Of a DNA stretch of 64,000 nt, positions 23,388 to 34,924 are shown piece by piece; the stretch's first letter is position 1; each line of letters opens with the position of its first letter. The notes below the pieces were generated by a model. The model made no database searches. It saw only the letters and a program-made list of their open reading frames with translations, and was not told where the DNA came from. The translations under genes were made by a program, and so were the position numbers. The DNA comes from Antedon bifida (taxonomy: Eukaryota > Echinodermata > Crinoidea > Comatulida > Antedonidae): NCBI GenBank assembly GCA_963402885.1, contig OY727102.1, positions 9,858,001 through 9,922,000 of the forward strand, written 5' to 3'.

Positions 23388-23435
23388 CTGATGTTGTGGC
23401 AATTTCTAGTTGTCCATAACTATCAGCATCATCTG
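23388..23435 (-). CDS. Candidate microexon type II, copy 1 (unit 1)
   Basis: A 48-nt exon (45 nt if the second AG is used) between TTTATCAG and GTAAGTC. In phase 1 it reads (A)DDADSYGQLEIATTS(G). The acceptor is a NAGNAG pair (CAGCAG), which in animals often gives one-residue variants. Confidence 0.5.
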
Positions 23436-24570
23436 CTGATAAACAACAATAAAATGTTAAGAATGTAATGTATTTATTCTTACTGTTTTATTATTTTTCT
23501 ATGATTTGCTGACCGGAAAAGTTGGGGTGGGTTACTATTTTCAGGTGCCTTACTATTTACAGGTGCCTAATTTAAGATTAGTAATAATAACCCACTACTC
23601 CAATAGTAATCCCCCTTCCCCCCCCCCCCCCACTTCTAATAGTAACCCACCCTAAAAAACAATCAAAAAATAATAACCCAGGGTTACAATTAGAAGATTT
23701 ACGGAATCAATTAGTTTAAACTAATTAATACATGCTATAGACTATTGTAGCCCAAATATCAAATTACACTTTTAATATTGCAAACATTTCCAAATTGATC
23801 AACTTGTAGTATATAACCATGTATCAATTAGTTTAAACTAATTAATCCATGCTATAATCTATAGACTATTGTAGCCCAAATATCGAATTACACTATTATT
23901 TATAATAATAACAGCAACCGGGAATCCACAAAATGTTAGGATTCAGCCAAGTAGCCTTTTTTGCAATTAAAATCTCATTACACGGAATCTCTTCGATGTT
24001 ATAGAACACACTTCTCGTAGGCGTGTTGAATATGCGTGTAATAGCGTGTTGTATAAACGCGCCCTTAGGTGCAACAGCCTGACAAATTGATATGGTAACA
24101 CTATTAAAAACAAGTATATCAATCAGAACGTTAACATACGTTATGTTATATCTATTTTCAAACCTTTTAAAATCAAAAACTCATCAGCATCATTTTTTCA
24201 TTCTTAACTTTCATCCTTATAATTATCCAATTTTGAATTGAGAATCCAGGATTTGATGTCAACAATTTCGCTACCTCTTTCTTGCCTGCAAAATGAGAAA
24301 AACAAAAATGCAATTATTCTATCATCTCTTACAGATGTATTTGTCCTAAATTTGTCCTATTTTGATGTCACATAACAGCTATCCACTTGGAATCGAGAAA
24401 TTGAATATTTGCGACCAACAACCGGCCCATATTTTATAATGTAAAATAAATTAAAAAAAAAAATGTACTGGCATAACTGACGGCCGCAATAACTGGTGGC
24501 TGAAATGATCCCAAAAGAGTTATGTTGTCTGGTACTCGTTGTGTTGACATTAATAATGTCTTTTTCCTTT

Positions 24571-24644
24571 TCATATAGGCCTAGTGTCTAATGTGTTGAT
24601 GGAGTAAATGTTCTTGGGCAGCTGGTTGCAGTTTTTCTCATTTT
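24571..24644 (-). CDS. Candidate terminal coding exon, copy 3 (unit 1)
   Basis: Copy of 20859-20932 with the CCATAG acceptor; open in phase 1, reading NTLDTRPI before the stop. Confidence 0.45.
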
Positions 24645-26670
24645 CTATGGCTATATTGTTCTTAGTTGATGTCATATTCTAAATATGTAATTTGTATTGT
24701 CATGACGTTGAAAATATTTAAATAACAATTGTCCATGTGGTTTTTAACATCTTTAGATTCATCAGAGATTCATCTGATGTTCAAATCCAGTAAAAGTATT
24801 GGATTATTTTATTGATGATTTGTTCTACTGTACAATCATGTAAGAATTAGAAATCTGGCTACTCGCTCAAAGCTGCTACAGTAATGTACTGTGTTAGGAA
24901 TACTATTAATTGAATCTAACATACACTGGATAGTTCCTAATTTCAGTCTGTTACAGTATTAAATTTAAGAATTTTATTAGGGAACATACTACACTATAAA
25001 TTGTGCTTCATATTTTCATATTCATACCGGTAATTTTTTAAAAAACATTTGACGTTTTTTACATGTATGAAATCTATCTCCAGCAGGATCAATTACAGGA
25101 CAATTGTTCTTGTCTTATATGTGATGATTTTTATGTATAAATAAATGATCATAATGTAAAGAAAAATAAATTAGAAACATTGACATTCTAGCTGAAATAC
25201 TTTGAAATATTTAATCACTGAATAACTTAATAAATTACACTTTAATATTGTAAACATTTCCAAATTGATCAGCTTGTATTATACCATGTACCGTCAATTC
25301 TAATAGTAACCCACACTCTAATAGTAACCCCCCTTCTAGTAGTAACCCAACTTATAAGTCAATCTATAATAATAACCCACTACTACTACTAGTAACCCAT
25401 GGGGGAGGTTATTATTAGAGTCACAAAAACTATTGAAAAAATGACATTAAGACTGGTCGTTTATTATGCAGCAATATTTTGAAAATAAGGAGATAATGCA
25501 TGTTGATCTCGGGAGGACTGAGTGTTTTTGAGTTTATAAAATAAAGTTCAAAGAAATTTATTTATTCGTACTGTTTTATTATTTTTCTATGATTTGCTGA
25601 CCGGAAAAGTTGGGGTGGGTTACTATTTTCAGGTGCCTTACTATTTACAGGTGCCTAATTTAAGATTAGTAATAATAACCCACTACTCCAATAGGAATCC
25701 CCCTTCCCCCCCCCCCCCCACTTCTAATAGTAACCCACCCTAAAAAACAATCAAAAAATAATAACCCAGGGTTACAATTAGAAGATTTACGGAATCAATT
25801 AGTTTAAACTAATTAATACATGCTATAGACTATTGTAGCCCAAATATCAAATTACACTTTTAATATTGCAAACATTTCCAAATTGATCAACTTGTAGTAT
25901 ATAACCATGTATCAATTAGTTTAAACTAATTAATCCATGCTATAATCTATAGACTATTGTAGCCCAAATATCGAATTACACTATTATTTATAATAATAAC
26001 AGCAACCGGGAATCCACAAAATGTTAGGATTCAGCCAAGTAGCCTTTTTTGCAATTAAAATCTCATTACACGGAATCTCTTCGATGTTATAGAACACACT
26101 TCTCGTAGGCGTGTTGAATATGCGTGTAATAGCGTGTTGTATAAACGCGCCCTTAGGTGCAACAGCCTGACAAATTGATATGGTAACACTATTAAAAACA
26201 AGTATATCAATCAGAACGTTAACATACGTTATGTTATATCTATTTTCAAACCTTTTAAAATCAAAAACTCATCAGCATCATTTTTTCATTCTTAACTTTC
26301 ATCCTTATAATTATCCAATTTTGAATTGAGAATCCAGGATTTGATGTCAACAATTTCGCTACCTCTTTCTTGCCTGCAAAATGAGAAAAACAAAAATGCA
26401 ATTATTCTATCATCTCTTACAGATGTATTTGTCCTAAATTTGTCCTATTTTGATGTCACATAACAGCTATCCACTTGGAATCGAGAAATTGAATATTTGC
26501 GACCAACAACCGGCCCATATTTTATAACTACTGTAGTACTGTACTTGTTCAAAAATAACACTATATTGATCTCTTTCCCTTTAATGTTCAACAATATTCC
26601 AATTAAAATGCTTAAATACAGAAGTATAGGCCTACAGGTACATATGACAACCTCAGACATCCATCCTATA

Positions 26671-26871
26671 TTAGACTGTGTTCCAGCCCGTAAATTTTGG
26701 CACATATGGCGTTTTATACGTATAATATAATACTCAGATTTACGCACTGGGGAAATATGTGAAGAAATCGATTTGCATGCCCGCAAATATCCGATAAGAA
26801 TGACGTAGGTTATCATACCATATGTGCCAAATTATTTATCTTTACTATTTACGGGCTGGAACCCAGTCTAA
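26671..26871. mobile_element. MITE in segment c, copy 2 (unit 1)
   Basis: Copy of the 22960-23160 element carried along with the higher-order repeat rather than an independent insertion. Confidence 0.8.
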
Positions 26872-26950
26872 TCATATATATGCACTGCTCTTTAACCAAT
26901 TGAATGCTCTTTGGCATGTGAATAACGAACCTTTTTAAATATAAACTTAC

Positions 26951-26983
26951 CTGTGAGATCGTCATGGTTGTATAGGTCATCTC
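26951..26983 (-). CDS. Candidate microexon type I, copy 2 (unit 1)
   Basis: Identical in splice sites and reading to 23240-23272. Confidence 0.48.
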
Positions 26984-27098
26984 CTATAGTAGTAAACAAA
27001 AACAATTTATAACATTAATATTTTATACATTTTCGTTCTTGATACATTGTACATTTGTGTTTTCAAATGTTTTGCTGCTAATATTGTAGTAGACTTAC

Positions 27099-27146
27099 CT
27101 GATGTTGTGGCAATTTCTAGTTGTCCATAACTATCAGCATCATCTG
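27099..27146 (-). CDS. Candidate microexon type II, copy 2 (unit 1)
   Basis: Identical in splice sites and reading to 23388-23435. Confidence 0.48.
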
Positions 27147-28281
27147 CTGATAAACAACAATAAAATGTTAAGAATGTAATGTATTTATTCTTACTGTTTT
27201 ATTATTTTTCTATGATTTGCTGACCGGAAAAGTTGGGGTGGGTTACTATTTTCAGGTGCCTTACTATTTACAGGTGCCTAATTTAAGATTAGTAATAATA
27301 ACCCACTACTCCAATAGTAATCCCCCTTCCCCCCCCCCCCCCACTTCTAATAGTAACCCACCCTAAAAAACAATCAAAAAATAATAACCCAGGGTTACAA
27401 TTAGAAGATTTACGGAATCAATTAGTTTAAACTAATTAATACATGCTATAGACTATTGTAGCCCAAATATCAAATTACACTTTTAATATTGCAAACATTT
27501 CCAAATTGATCAACTTGTAGTATATAACCATGTATCAATTAGTTTAAACTAATTAATCCATGCTATAATCTATAGACTATTGTAGCCCAAATATCGAATT
27601 ACACTATTATTTATAATAATAACAGCAACCGGGAATCCACAAAATGTTAGGATTCAGCCAAGTAGCCTTTTTTGCAATTAAAATCTCATTACACGGAATC
27701 TCTTCGATGTTATAGAACACACTTCTCGTAGGCGTGTTGAATATGCGTGTAATAGCGTGTTGTATAAACGCGCCCTTAGGTGCAACAGCCTGACAAATTG
27801 ATATGGTAACACTATTAAAAACAAGTATATCAATCAGAACGTTAACATACGTTATGTTATATCTATTTTCAAACCTTTTAAAATCAAAAACTCATCAGCA
27901 TCATTTTTTCATTCTTAACTTTCATCCTTATAATTATCCAATTTTGAATTGAGAATCCAGGATTTGATGTCAACAATTTCGCTACCTCTTTCTTGCCTGC
28001 AAAATGAGAAAAACAAAAATGCAATTATTCTATCATCTCTTACAGATGTATTTGTCCTAAATTTGTCCTATTTTGATGTCACATAACAGCTATCCACTTG
28101 GAATCGAGAAATTGAATATTTGCGACCAACAACCGGCCCATATTTTATAATGTAAAATAAATTAAAAAAAAAAATGTACTGGCATAACTGACGGCCGCAA
28201 TAACTGGTGGCTGAAATGATCCCAAAAGAGTTATGTTGTCTGGTACTCGTTGTGTTGACATTAATAATGTCTTTTTCCTTT

Positions 28282-28355
28282 TCATATAGGCCTAATGTCT
28301 GATGTGTTGATGGAGTAAATGTTCTTGGGCAGCTGGTTGCAGTTTTTCTCATTTT
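28282..28355 (-). CDS. Candidate terminal coding exon, copy 4 (unit 1)
   Basis: Copy of 20859-20932; one change gives NTSDIRPI before the stop. Frame and acceptor are intact. Confidence 0.45.
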
Positions 28356-30376
28356 CTATGGCTATATTGTTCTTAGTTGATGTCATATTCTAAATATGTA
28401 ATTTGTATTGTCATGACGTTGAAAATATTTAAATAACAATTGTCCATGTGGTTTTTAACATCTTTAGATTCATCAGAGATTCATCTGATGTTCAAATCCA
28501 GTAAAAGTATTGGATTATTTTATTGATGATTTGTTCTACTGTACAATCATGTAAGAATTAGAAATCTGGCTACTCGCTCAAAGCTGCTACAGTAATGTAC
28601 TGTGTTAGGAATACTATTAATTGAATCTAACATACACTGGATAGTTCCTAATTTCAGTCTGTTACAGTATTAAATTTAAGAATTTTATTAGGGAACATAC
28701 TACACTAATTGTGCTTCATATTTTCATATTCATACCGGTAATTTTTTAAAAAACATTTGACGTTTTTTACATGTATGAAATCTATCTCCAGCAGGATCAA
28801 TTACAGGACAATTGTTCTTGTCTTATATGTGATGATTTTTATGTATAAATAAATGATCATAATGTAAAGAAAAATAAATTAGAAACATTGACATTCTAGC
28901 TGAAATACTTTGAAATATTTAATCACTGAATAACTTAATAAATTACACTTTAATATTGTAAACATTTCCAAATTGATCAGCTTGTATTATACCATGTACC
29001 GTCAATTCTAATAGTAACCCACACTCTAATAGTAACCCCCCTTCTAGTAGTAACCCAACTTATAAGTCAATCTATAATAATAACCCACTACTACTACTAG
29101 TAACCCATGGGGGAGGTTATTATTAGAGTCACAAAAACTATTGAAAAAATGACATTAAGACTGGTCGTTTATTATGCAGCAATATTTTGAAAATAAGGAG
29201 ATAATGCATGTTGATCTCGGGAGGACTGAGTGTTTTTGAGTTTATAAAATAAAGTTCAAAGAAATTTATTTATTCGTACTGTTTTATTATTTTTCTATGA
29301 TTTGCTGACCGGAAAAGTTGGGGTGGGTTACTATTTTCAGGTGCCTTACTATTTACAGGTGCCTAATTTAAGATTAGTAATAATAACCCACTACTCCAAT
29401 AGGAATCCCCCTTCCCCCCCCCCCCACTTCTAATAGTAACCCACCCTAAAAAACAATCAAAAAATAATAACCCAGGGTTACAATTAGAAGAATTACGGAA
29501 TCAATTAGTTTAAACTAATTAATACATGCTATAGACTATTGTAGCCCAAATATCAAATTACACTTTTAATATTGCAAACATTTCCAAATTGATCAACTTG
29601 TAGTATATAACCATGTATCAATTAGTTTAAACTAATTAATCCACGCTATAATCTATAGACTATTGTAGCCCAAATATCAAATTACACTATTATTTATAAT
29701 AATAACAGCAACCGGGAATCCACAAAATGTTAGGATTCAGCCAAGTAGCCTTTTTTGCAATTAAAATCTCATTACACGGAATCTCTTCGATGTTATAGAA
29801 CACACTTCTCGTAGGCGTGTTGAATATGCGTGTAATAGCGTGTTGTATAAACGCGCCCTTAGGTGCAACAGCCTGACAAATTGATATGGTAACACTATTA
29901 AAAACAAGTATATCAATCAGAACGTTAACATACGTTATGTTATATCTATTTTCAAACCTTTTAAAATCAAAAACTCATCAGCATCATTTTTTCATTCTTA
30001 ACTTTCATCCTTATAATTATCCAATTTTGAATTGAGAATCCAGGATTTGATGTCAACAATTTCGCTACCTCTTTCTTGCCTGCAAAATGAGAAAAACAAA
30101 AATGCAATTATTCTATCATCTCTTACAGATGTATTTGTCCTAAATTTGTCCTATTTTGATGTCACATAACAGCTATCCACTTGGAATCGAGAAATTGAAT
30201 ATTTGCGACCAACAACCGGCCCATATTTTATAACTACTGTAGTACTGTACTTGTTCAAAAATAACACTATATTGATCTCTTTCCCTTTAATGTTCAACAA
30301 TATTCCAATTAAAATGCTTAAATACAGAAGTATAGGCCTACAGGTACATATGACAACCTCAGACATCCATCCTATA

Positions 30377-30577
30377 TTAGACTGTGTTCCAGCCCGTAAA
30401 TTTTGGCACATATGGCGTTTTATACGTATAATATAATACTCAGATTTACGCACTGGGGAAATATGTGAAGAAATCGATTTGCATGCCCGCAAATATCCGA
30501 TAAGAATGACGTAGGTTATCATACCATATGTGCCAAATTATTTATCTTTACTATTTACGGGCTGGAACCCAGTCTAA
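30377..30577. mobile_element. MITE in segment c, copy 3 (unit 1)
   Basis: Third copy of the 22960-23160 element, amplified with segment c. Confidence 0.8.
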
Positions 30578-30656
30578 TCATATATATGCACTGCTCTTTA
30601 ACCAATTGAATGCTCTTTGGCATGTGAATAACGAACCTTTTTAAATATAAACTTAC

Positions 30657-30689
30657 CTGTGAGATCGTCATGGTTGTATAGGTCATCTC
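30657..30689 (-). CDS. Candidate microexon type I, copy 3 (unit 1)
   Basis: Same sequence and splice sites as 23240-23272. This copy lies closest to block C. Confidence 0.5.
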
Positions 30690-30804
30690 CTATAGTAGTA
30701 AACAAAAACAATTTATAACATTAATATTTTATACATTTTCGTTCTTGATACATTGTACATTTGTGTTTTCAAATGTTTTGCTGCTAATATTGTAGTAGAC
30801 TTAC

Positions 30805-30852
30805 CTGATGTTGTGGCAATTTCTAGTTGTCCATAACAATCAGCATCATCTG
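30805..30852 (-). CDS. Candidate microexon type II, copy 3 (unit 1)
   Basis: Same exon as 23388-23435 but with TGT for AGT, so DADCYGQLE instead of DADSYGQLE. NAGNAG acceptor retained. Confidence 0.5.
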
Positions 30853-31114
30853 CTGATAAACAACAATAAAATGTTAAGAATGTAATGTTTACGAAAATCT
30901 AATTTGTGTCTGATAAGTGCCATTTCCGGCATCTACAGTTGCACAACTCTTAAACATTTCTTATGACACAGGGACAGATTGGAATGGAAAATGGGACATG
31001 GATTAATTAATTTTAACACTAAAAAAGAACTTCATAGAAAGAGTCAATCTTAATTTCACCTCACCTCAGCACCAGCTGGTATAGATTTTTATTAGTAATG
31101 TTTTATAAGCTTAC

Positions 31115-31150
31115 CTGTGATGTTTTCTTCTTCTTTAAAAGTTTCATCTG
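31115..31150 (-). CDS. Candidate microexon type II-like, single copy (unit 1)
   Basis: A 36-nt exon (33 nt with the second AG) between GATCAG and GTAAGC. In phase 1 it reads (A)DETFKEEENIT(G). Again acidic, symmetric, with a CAGCAG acceptor. It is unique sequence outside the satellite. Confidence 0.5.
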
Positions 31151-31391
31151 CTGATCAATAATAAAAGAAAAGTTAACAATTTAATATATTCCTAATATCT
31201 ATCTGTACATTAAGTACTTTGATTGCACTGATTGCATTGAAGAACTTAAGATCTACCATAAAATTTTTTTCCATGTTTAAAACAACAAATATATGGTCTT
31301 GATTTTATGGCACTCTGGAATTGTCTCTTCTATTAGCAAAAGAAGTATTCTCATTTTACATACTTTGTTTATAAACTATATTAAAGCTTAC

Positions 31392-31435
31392 CTGTAAAAG
31401 TATTCATTTCTACTTCTAGGCTTCTGGGTTATCTC
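31392..31435 (-). pseudogene. Microexon type I relative, phase broken (unit 1)
   Basis: A 44-nt stretch between CTATAG and GTAAGC begins GAGATAACC like the type I microexon. Phase 1 hits a stop; phase 0 is open (EITQKPRSRNEYFY). The length is not a multiple of three. It is either a decayed microexon or one that changes phase. Confidence 0.4.
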
Positions 31436-32224
31436 CTATAGAAAAACACAATAAAATAAGTTTTTCTTATTCTTCTTACCTGTACAAGGTAAGGGTTGCC
31501 ACTTGTTAATTTGACAAAATTTGCTGATTTTTCAATTACCTACTGGCAGAACAGGTAAGTAAAAGATATGTACTGTGTGGGTAATAAGCTGTACGGACTA
31601 TATAAAGGGCAGGAAATATTTTGAGATAATCTAGGTTTTGGCGAGATTCTGGTTTTTAAGGTGTTTATGCTTTGTGAGAGTGAAGTTTGCATTGTACCAG
31701 CAACAATGCCTATTTTTTTTTTAAAAAGATGTGCCGTGTTTAAATCGTTTTCACCCGCAACTACAGCAATTGCATTATAATTCTTCAAGGTTGATATGTC
31801 CTTGGCTATTGGCTTGTCTTTAATTTGAGGCGATTTATACAGCCGATGAAATCAAATTTGAAAGTAGTCTGTAATTGGATTTTTATGGGAGTGTCGACTT
31901 GTAGGTACTTTTGGCTAGTCTTCAACATAAGTTGCTCTTAGAGTGGATACAATAGTCTACAATTGAAGATGCTTTTAAAATTGGGGTAGGGGAAGTATTA
32001 ATAGAAGGTAGTGGGTTAAATAGAGGGAGACCTGCATTGAATATTTGAAATGGACTGTAGTCTTCAAAAAGAAGTTGCTCTTAGATTGGATACATCACTA
32101 GTCTACAATTGATGGTGATTTTTGAATTATAATGCAGTATTAAATAGAAGATGGATGGTTAATTAGAGAGAGAACTGCATTGACAATTTGAAAATGACTT
32201 ATAATTAATTAAAAAATCACCAAC
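31436..32224. other. Intron-like interval downstream of block C (unit 1)
   Basis: Holds the two-copy 143-bp tandem duplication at 31931-32200 that is also found at 7966-8236. I see no exon for a membrane span, which would be expected between the ectodomain and the acidic tail. Confidence 0.45.
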
Positions 32225-34499
32225 CTTGGAATCCACATGTTCTGCAATATCCGTTGTAAAATCTTCAATTAGATTAAACTGAACATTAAATTTCTCCAAA
32301 ACTTTTACTGTTGATCTGCGATTGATATGTGGAAAACACCCTCAATGACAGAAAACTCTGTTGAGTTGATACCTTCTAGCGTGGATGAGTTGGAATAAAC
32401 AATGCTGAATTCAAAGAAGTAACCACTTCCCGACAGATTGGCCCAGCCATGGATTATATCTACAGTGTTGTTGTTGACGAGCTCTGCATCAGATACTCCT
32501 GGGCATTTTCCATGGATGTGAAGAATGTCCCAGATTTTGCACAATTTCAGCCTGAAAAAATCAAAAAATCATTATTCCTTTTTTTCGTAGAATATTTGTA
32601 TCAAACCTATGGTGTATTACCAAAGCTTGATAGCCTACAGTATATTGGAGTTTAGAAAGAATTGTGTTAAAACCTACACTGGTATCCAATATAGAGATGC
32701 AAGGCTGAACCTCAAATGGATGGTTCTCCATAGCATCAGCCTTAAACGTATACTCATTGTGCTTTGGAATTGATAGATGATTTCTACTCCTTGGTCACTA
32801 GATGCCTCTTCTTCAGCTTGCTTCTCAGAATACCTGTGAACCAATTAGTTATGTTGGTTTGTAATGATATAGGCATTATGGTTATGTTTGTTGCACGCCA
32901 CACATGAGAATACAATTTAAGACTTTGGACAAGACGATACAAGCCAGTTCTATACTACAGTAACTCTACAGAAAACTCTACTTCAACTCATTACTTCTTA
33001 AAATGTGACTTACGTTTCATTGCCTGTACTTGGACCTCCTGTTGTATTTGTTGCTCTCACACCCCTTGTTGGGTCTTCAGCTGGGGGAGAAGGATCGGTC
33101 ATTGCTAATAACCTCAACTTCAAGACTCTCGTACAAAGTACCGGTTTGTGCTGCATTAACAATTTCTGCTTGAAGGTTAACTAACTCATCATGTTCAAGG
33201 GTTGAATTGCCTGTAAGGAAAAAATATTAATTATTGTTTACATATTAAAAGAATAGGTAATTAAATAAAATTCAACTCATTTCTAAACATATGAAACTGA
33301 AAAAAGAAGAAATCTGGATAGATTATGTGATACTTTAATATGGTTAAAGAAAGCTATTTACTTATTATATATACCAAACTGGCAAGATTGTTAACAAGAT
33401 CTTCTTCATAGAAAACATCAACAGGAGCCACACCAAAGTCAACCATTATAACCGGTGTAGTGATGATGTCAATTGGGTCACTACCACGTATAAGTATCCA
33501 AAGAGTCTACCAATCGCGATCAAAATAGTTCTCGCCATAAATGCTGGAGTCAGGAGTTGGCATGAACTGATCGTTTGGATCTTCTGGAACCCATATTTCT
33601 CTTTCTATTAATGGCAATGATGTCGAAAGAGTTGACAATTTTAAATATCTTGGACTTACATTTGATTCACTTATGTCATGGAAACAGCATGTTGAACAAG
33701 TAGCTTCTAGAGTATCACAACGTATCGGTATTATTCGTAGATTAAGATATTATATTCCAAATTTTGCTTTAAGACTACTTGCTAATGCAATAGTATTACC
33801 TTGTTTTGATTACTGTAGTAATGTTTGGTCAAATTGTAACTTAGAACTTGTTAATCGTCTTCAAGTACTTCAAAATAGAGTAGCTAGAATCATTCTTTAT
33901 GCTGATATGTACACCCCTATAACAGAATTGATGTCCTCACTAAAATGGAAGAGTGTCCATGACAGATGGGAAAATGATTTATTAATTATGCTATTTAAAT
34001 GCCTACAGGGTTTAGCACCATCTTATTTAACAAATCTATTCAAATTTATGGACACTTTTCACACAAAAAATACAAGAAGTCAATCAACAAAAACTCTAAA
34101 TGTTCCAGCATGGAACAATATTTATGGAAAGAGAATGTTTAACTATAGAGCATCAACCTTATGGAATAATCTTCCTGTACATATCCGTAAAAATTTTCGG
34201 TGAATGGACTGGTCTTGTTTCAAGAGTGCAACTTTAATAGGAGGAAAGATTTAGGGAAGAATCACAGTTTACAAAAGCTAAAATTCAACATTAAAGCAGA
34301 CAACCAACCTTTATGTGGACATTTTTCATCATAAGGAATTTTAAGTCCACGTCTCGGATCTCTATCCCACTCGTATGGAGAATCAGGAATAACATAACCA
34401 GGCCGTGATCCTCCTAGAATTCCACCATCTTCATCTCTGATCATTGCTTTCTTAAATGCATCACAATCCATCTCCACGCAATCAGAAAGATTAACTTTA
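32225..34499 (-). pseudogene. Fibrocystin-L-like C-terminal ectodomain fragment, block C, unit 1
   Basis: Minus-strand exons: C1 34309-34499, C2 33362-33594 (5' part lost at a LINE fragment), C3 33014-33210, C4 32674-32833, C5 32225-32551. C1 reads CVEMDCDAFKKAMIRDEDGG and CPHKG, starts with the one base needed after A-up, and ends in phase 1. C2 keeps DSSIYGENYFDRDW and IRGSDPIDIITTPVIMV but has a CAG-to-TAG stop in the DWQTLW motif, not shared by unit 2. C3 has the same one-base shift as block A. C4 reads PKHNEYTFKADAMENHPFEV only after a frameshift. C5 begins AEIVQNLGHSSHPWKM and continues in another frame into HGWANLSGSGYFF, having lost the FTDLAIN segment kept in block A. It is a pseudogene fragment leading into the microexon tail. 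Confidence 0.85.
33595..34250 (+). mobile_element. 5'-truncated CR1/L2-like LINE fragment in block C, unit 1
   Basis: From 33595 a frame reads ISLSINGNDVERVDNFKYLG, then the 176-residue run beginning MSWKQHVEQ with PCFDYCSNVW, LQVLQNRVARIIL, LLIMLFKCLQGLAPSYL and STLWNNLPVHIRKNF, ending at a stop at 34203. This is the C-terminal end of a non-LTR reverse transcriptase of the CR1/L2/jockey group. The fragment replaces the 5' half of exon C2 and its intron flank. No clear poly(A) or target duplication is seen, so a deletion or recombination is likely to have accompanied it. The right edge is approximate. Confidence 0.82.
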
Positions 34500-34515
34500 C
34501 TGTTAAGATTAAATG

Positions 34516-34520
34516 AAAAG
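34516..34520. repeat. Target-site duplication AAAAG (5' side)
   Basis: Precedes the 5' LTR and matches the AAAAG after the 3' LTR (40540-40544). Confidence 0.85.
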
Positions 34521-34830
34521 TGTAATGTATTGAACTTGATTAATATTACTTGCTACCAATTATTTAAACTTCCTTCACCTGTTACCATATATATTATGTT
34601 AACCCACTTCTATATAACCCTGGCTACTTAATGGTCACTAATGGCTAAAGTAGACCCTCTGCTTAGACCACTAAACATTCCACCTTGACAGATTAATTAC
34701 CCATTACCGATATTGTTATTATAATATATAGTAAATGTAGAATAAAGAATAAACACTTCAGTGCTAGCTTTCAACTATAACAGAACTTGTCTCTCTCTCA
34801 CTTATTTGTATTGTAAATCGGTACATTACA
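34521..34830 (+). repeat. 5' LTR, copy 2
   Basis: 310 bp, TG...CA ends, with TATATAA and AATAAA as in the 3' LTR. Confidence 0.95.
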
Positions 34831-34836
34831 CTACAG

Positions 34837-34846
34837 TGGCGACGAG
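34837..34846 (+). other. Primer-binding site (tRNA-Ser type)
   Basis: TGGCGACGAG, six bases after the LTR, is complementary to a tRNA-Ser 3' end (CTCGTCGCCA) as I recall it. Mag-lineage elements use tRNA-Ser. Confidence 0.75.
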
Positions 34847-34924
34847 AATGGCCCTTATTGGCAAAATTGAAGAATTTATTGAAGGAAGGGAAGATTGGTC
34901 ACAGTTTGTTGAGCGTTTAGACTT

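Larger units (their letters stand above)
19759..23470. repeat. 3.71-kb higher-order repeat, copy 1 (unit 1)
   Basis: Order b1 (19759-20728), a (20729-21848), b2 (21849-22816), c (22817-23470). b1 and b2 are near-identical 970-bp segments told apart by TTCTTACTG versus TTCGTACTG and AGTAATCC versus AGGAATCC. b holds a long C tract and two copies of the palindrome AATTAGTTTAAACTAATT. c holds a MITE and two microexons. Confidence 0.9.
23471..27181. repeat. 3.71-kb higher-order repeat, copy 2 (unit 1)
   Basis: Same b1-a-b2-c order as 19759-23470 and nearly identical to it, starting with TATTTATTCTTACTG directly after segment c. Absent from unit 2. Confidence 0.9.
27182..30887. repeat. 3.71-kb higher-order repeat, copy 3 (unit 1)
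   Basis: Third b1-a-b2-c copy (3706 bp). After segment c the sequence leaves the satellite (TGTAATG then TTTACG). This c is the one that corresponds to the only c in unit 2. Confidence 0.9.

Noticed and set aside
19759-30887. CRISPR-like array
   Set aside because: The repeats are kilobases long in an animal genome with introns and retroelements; there are no short spacers or cas genes.
31540-31788. An 82-codon minus-strand frame downstream of block C
   Set aside because: No conserved motif, no fitting splice sites, and low-complexity ends; treated as chance.
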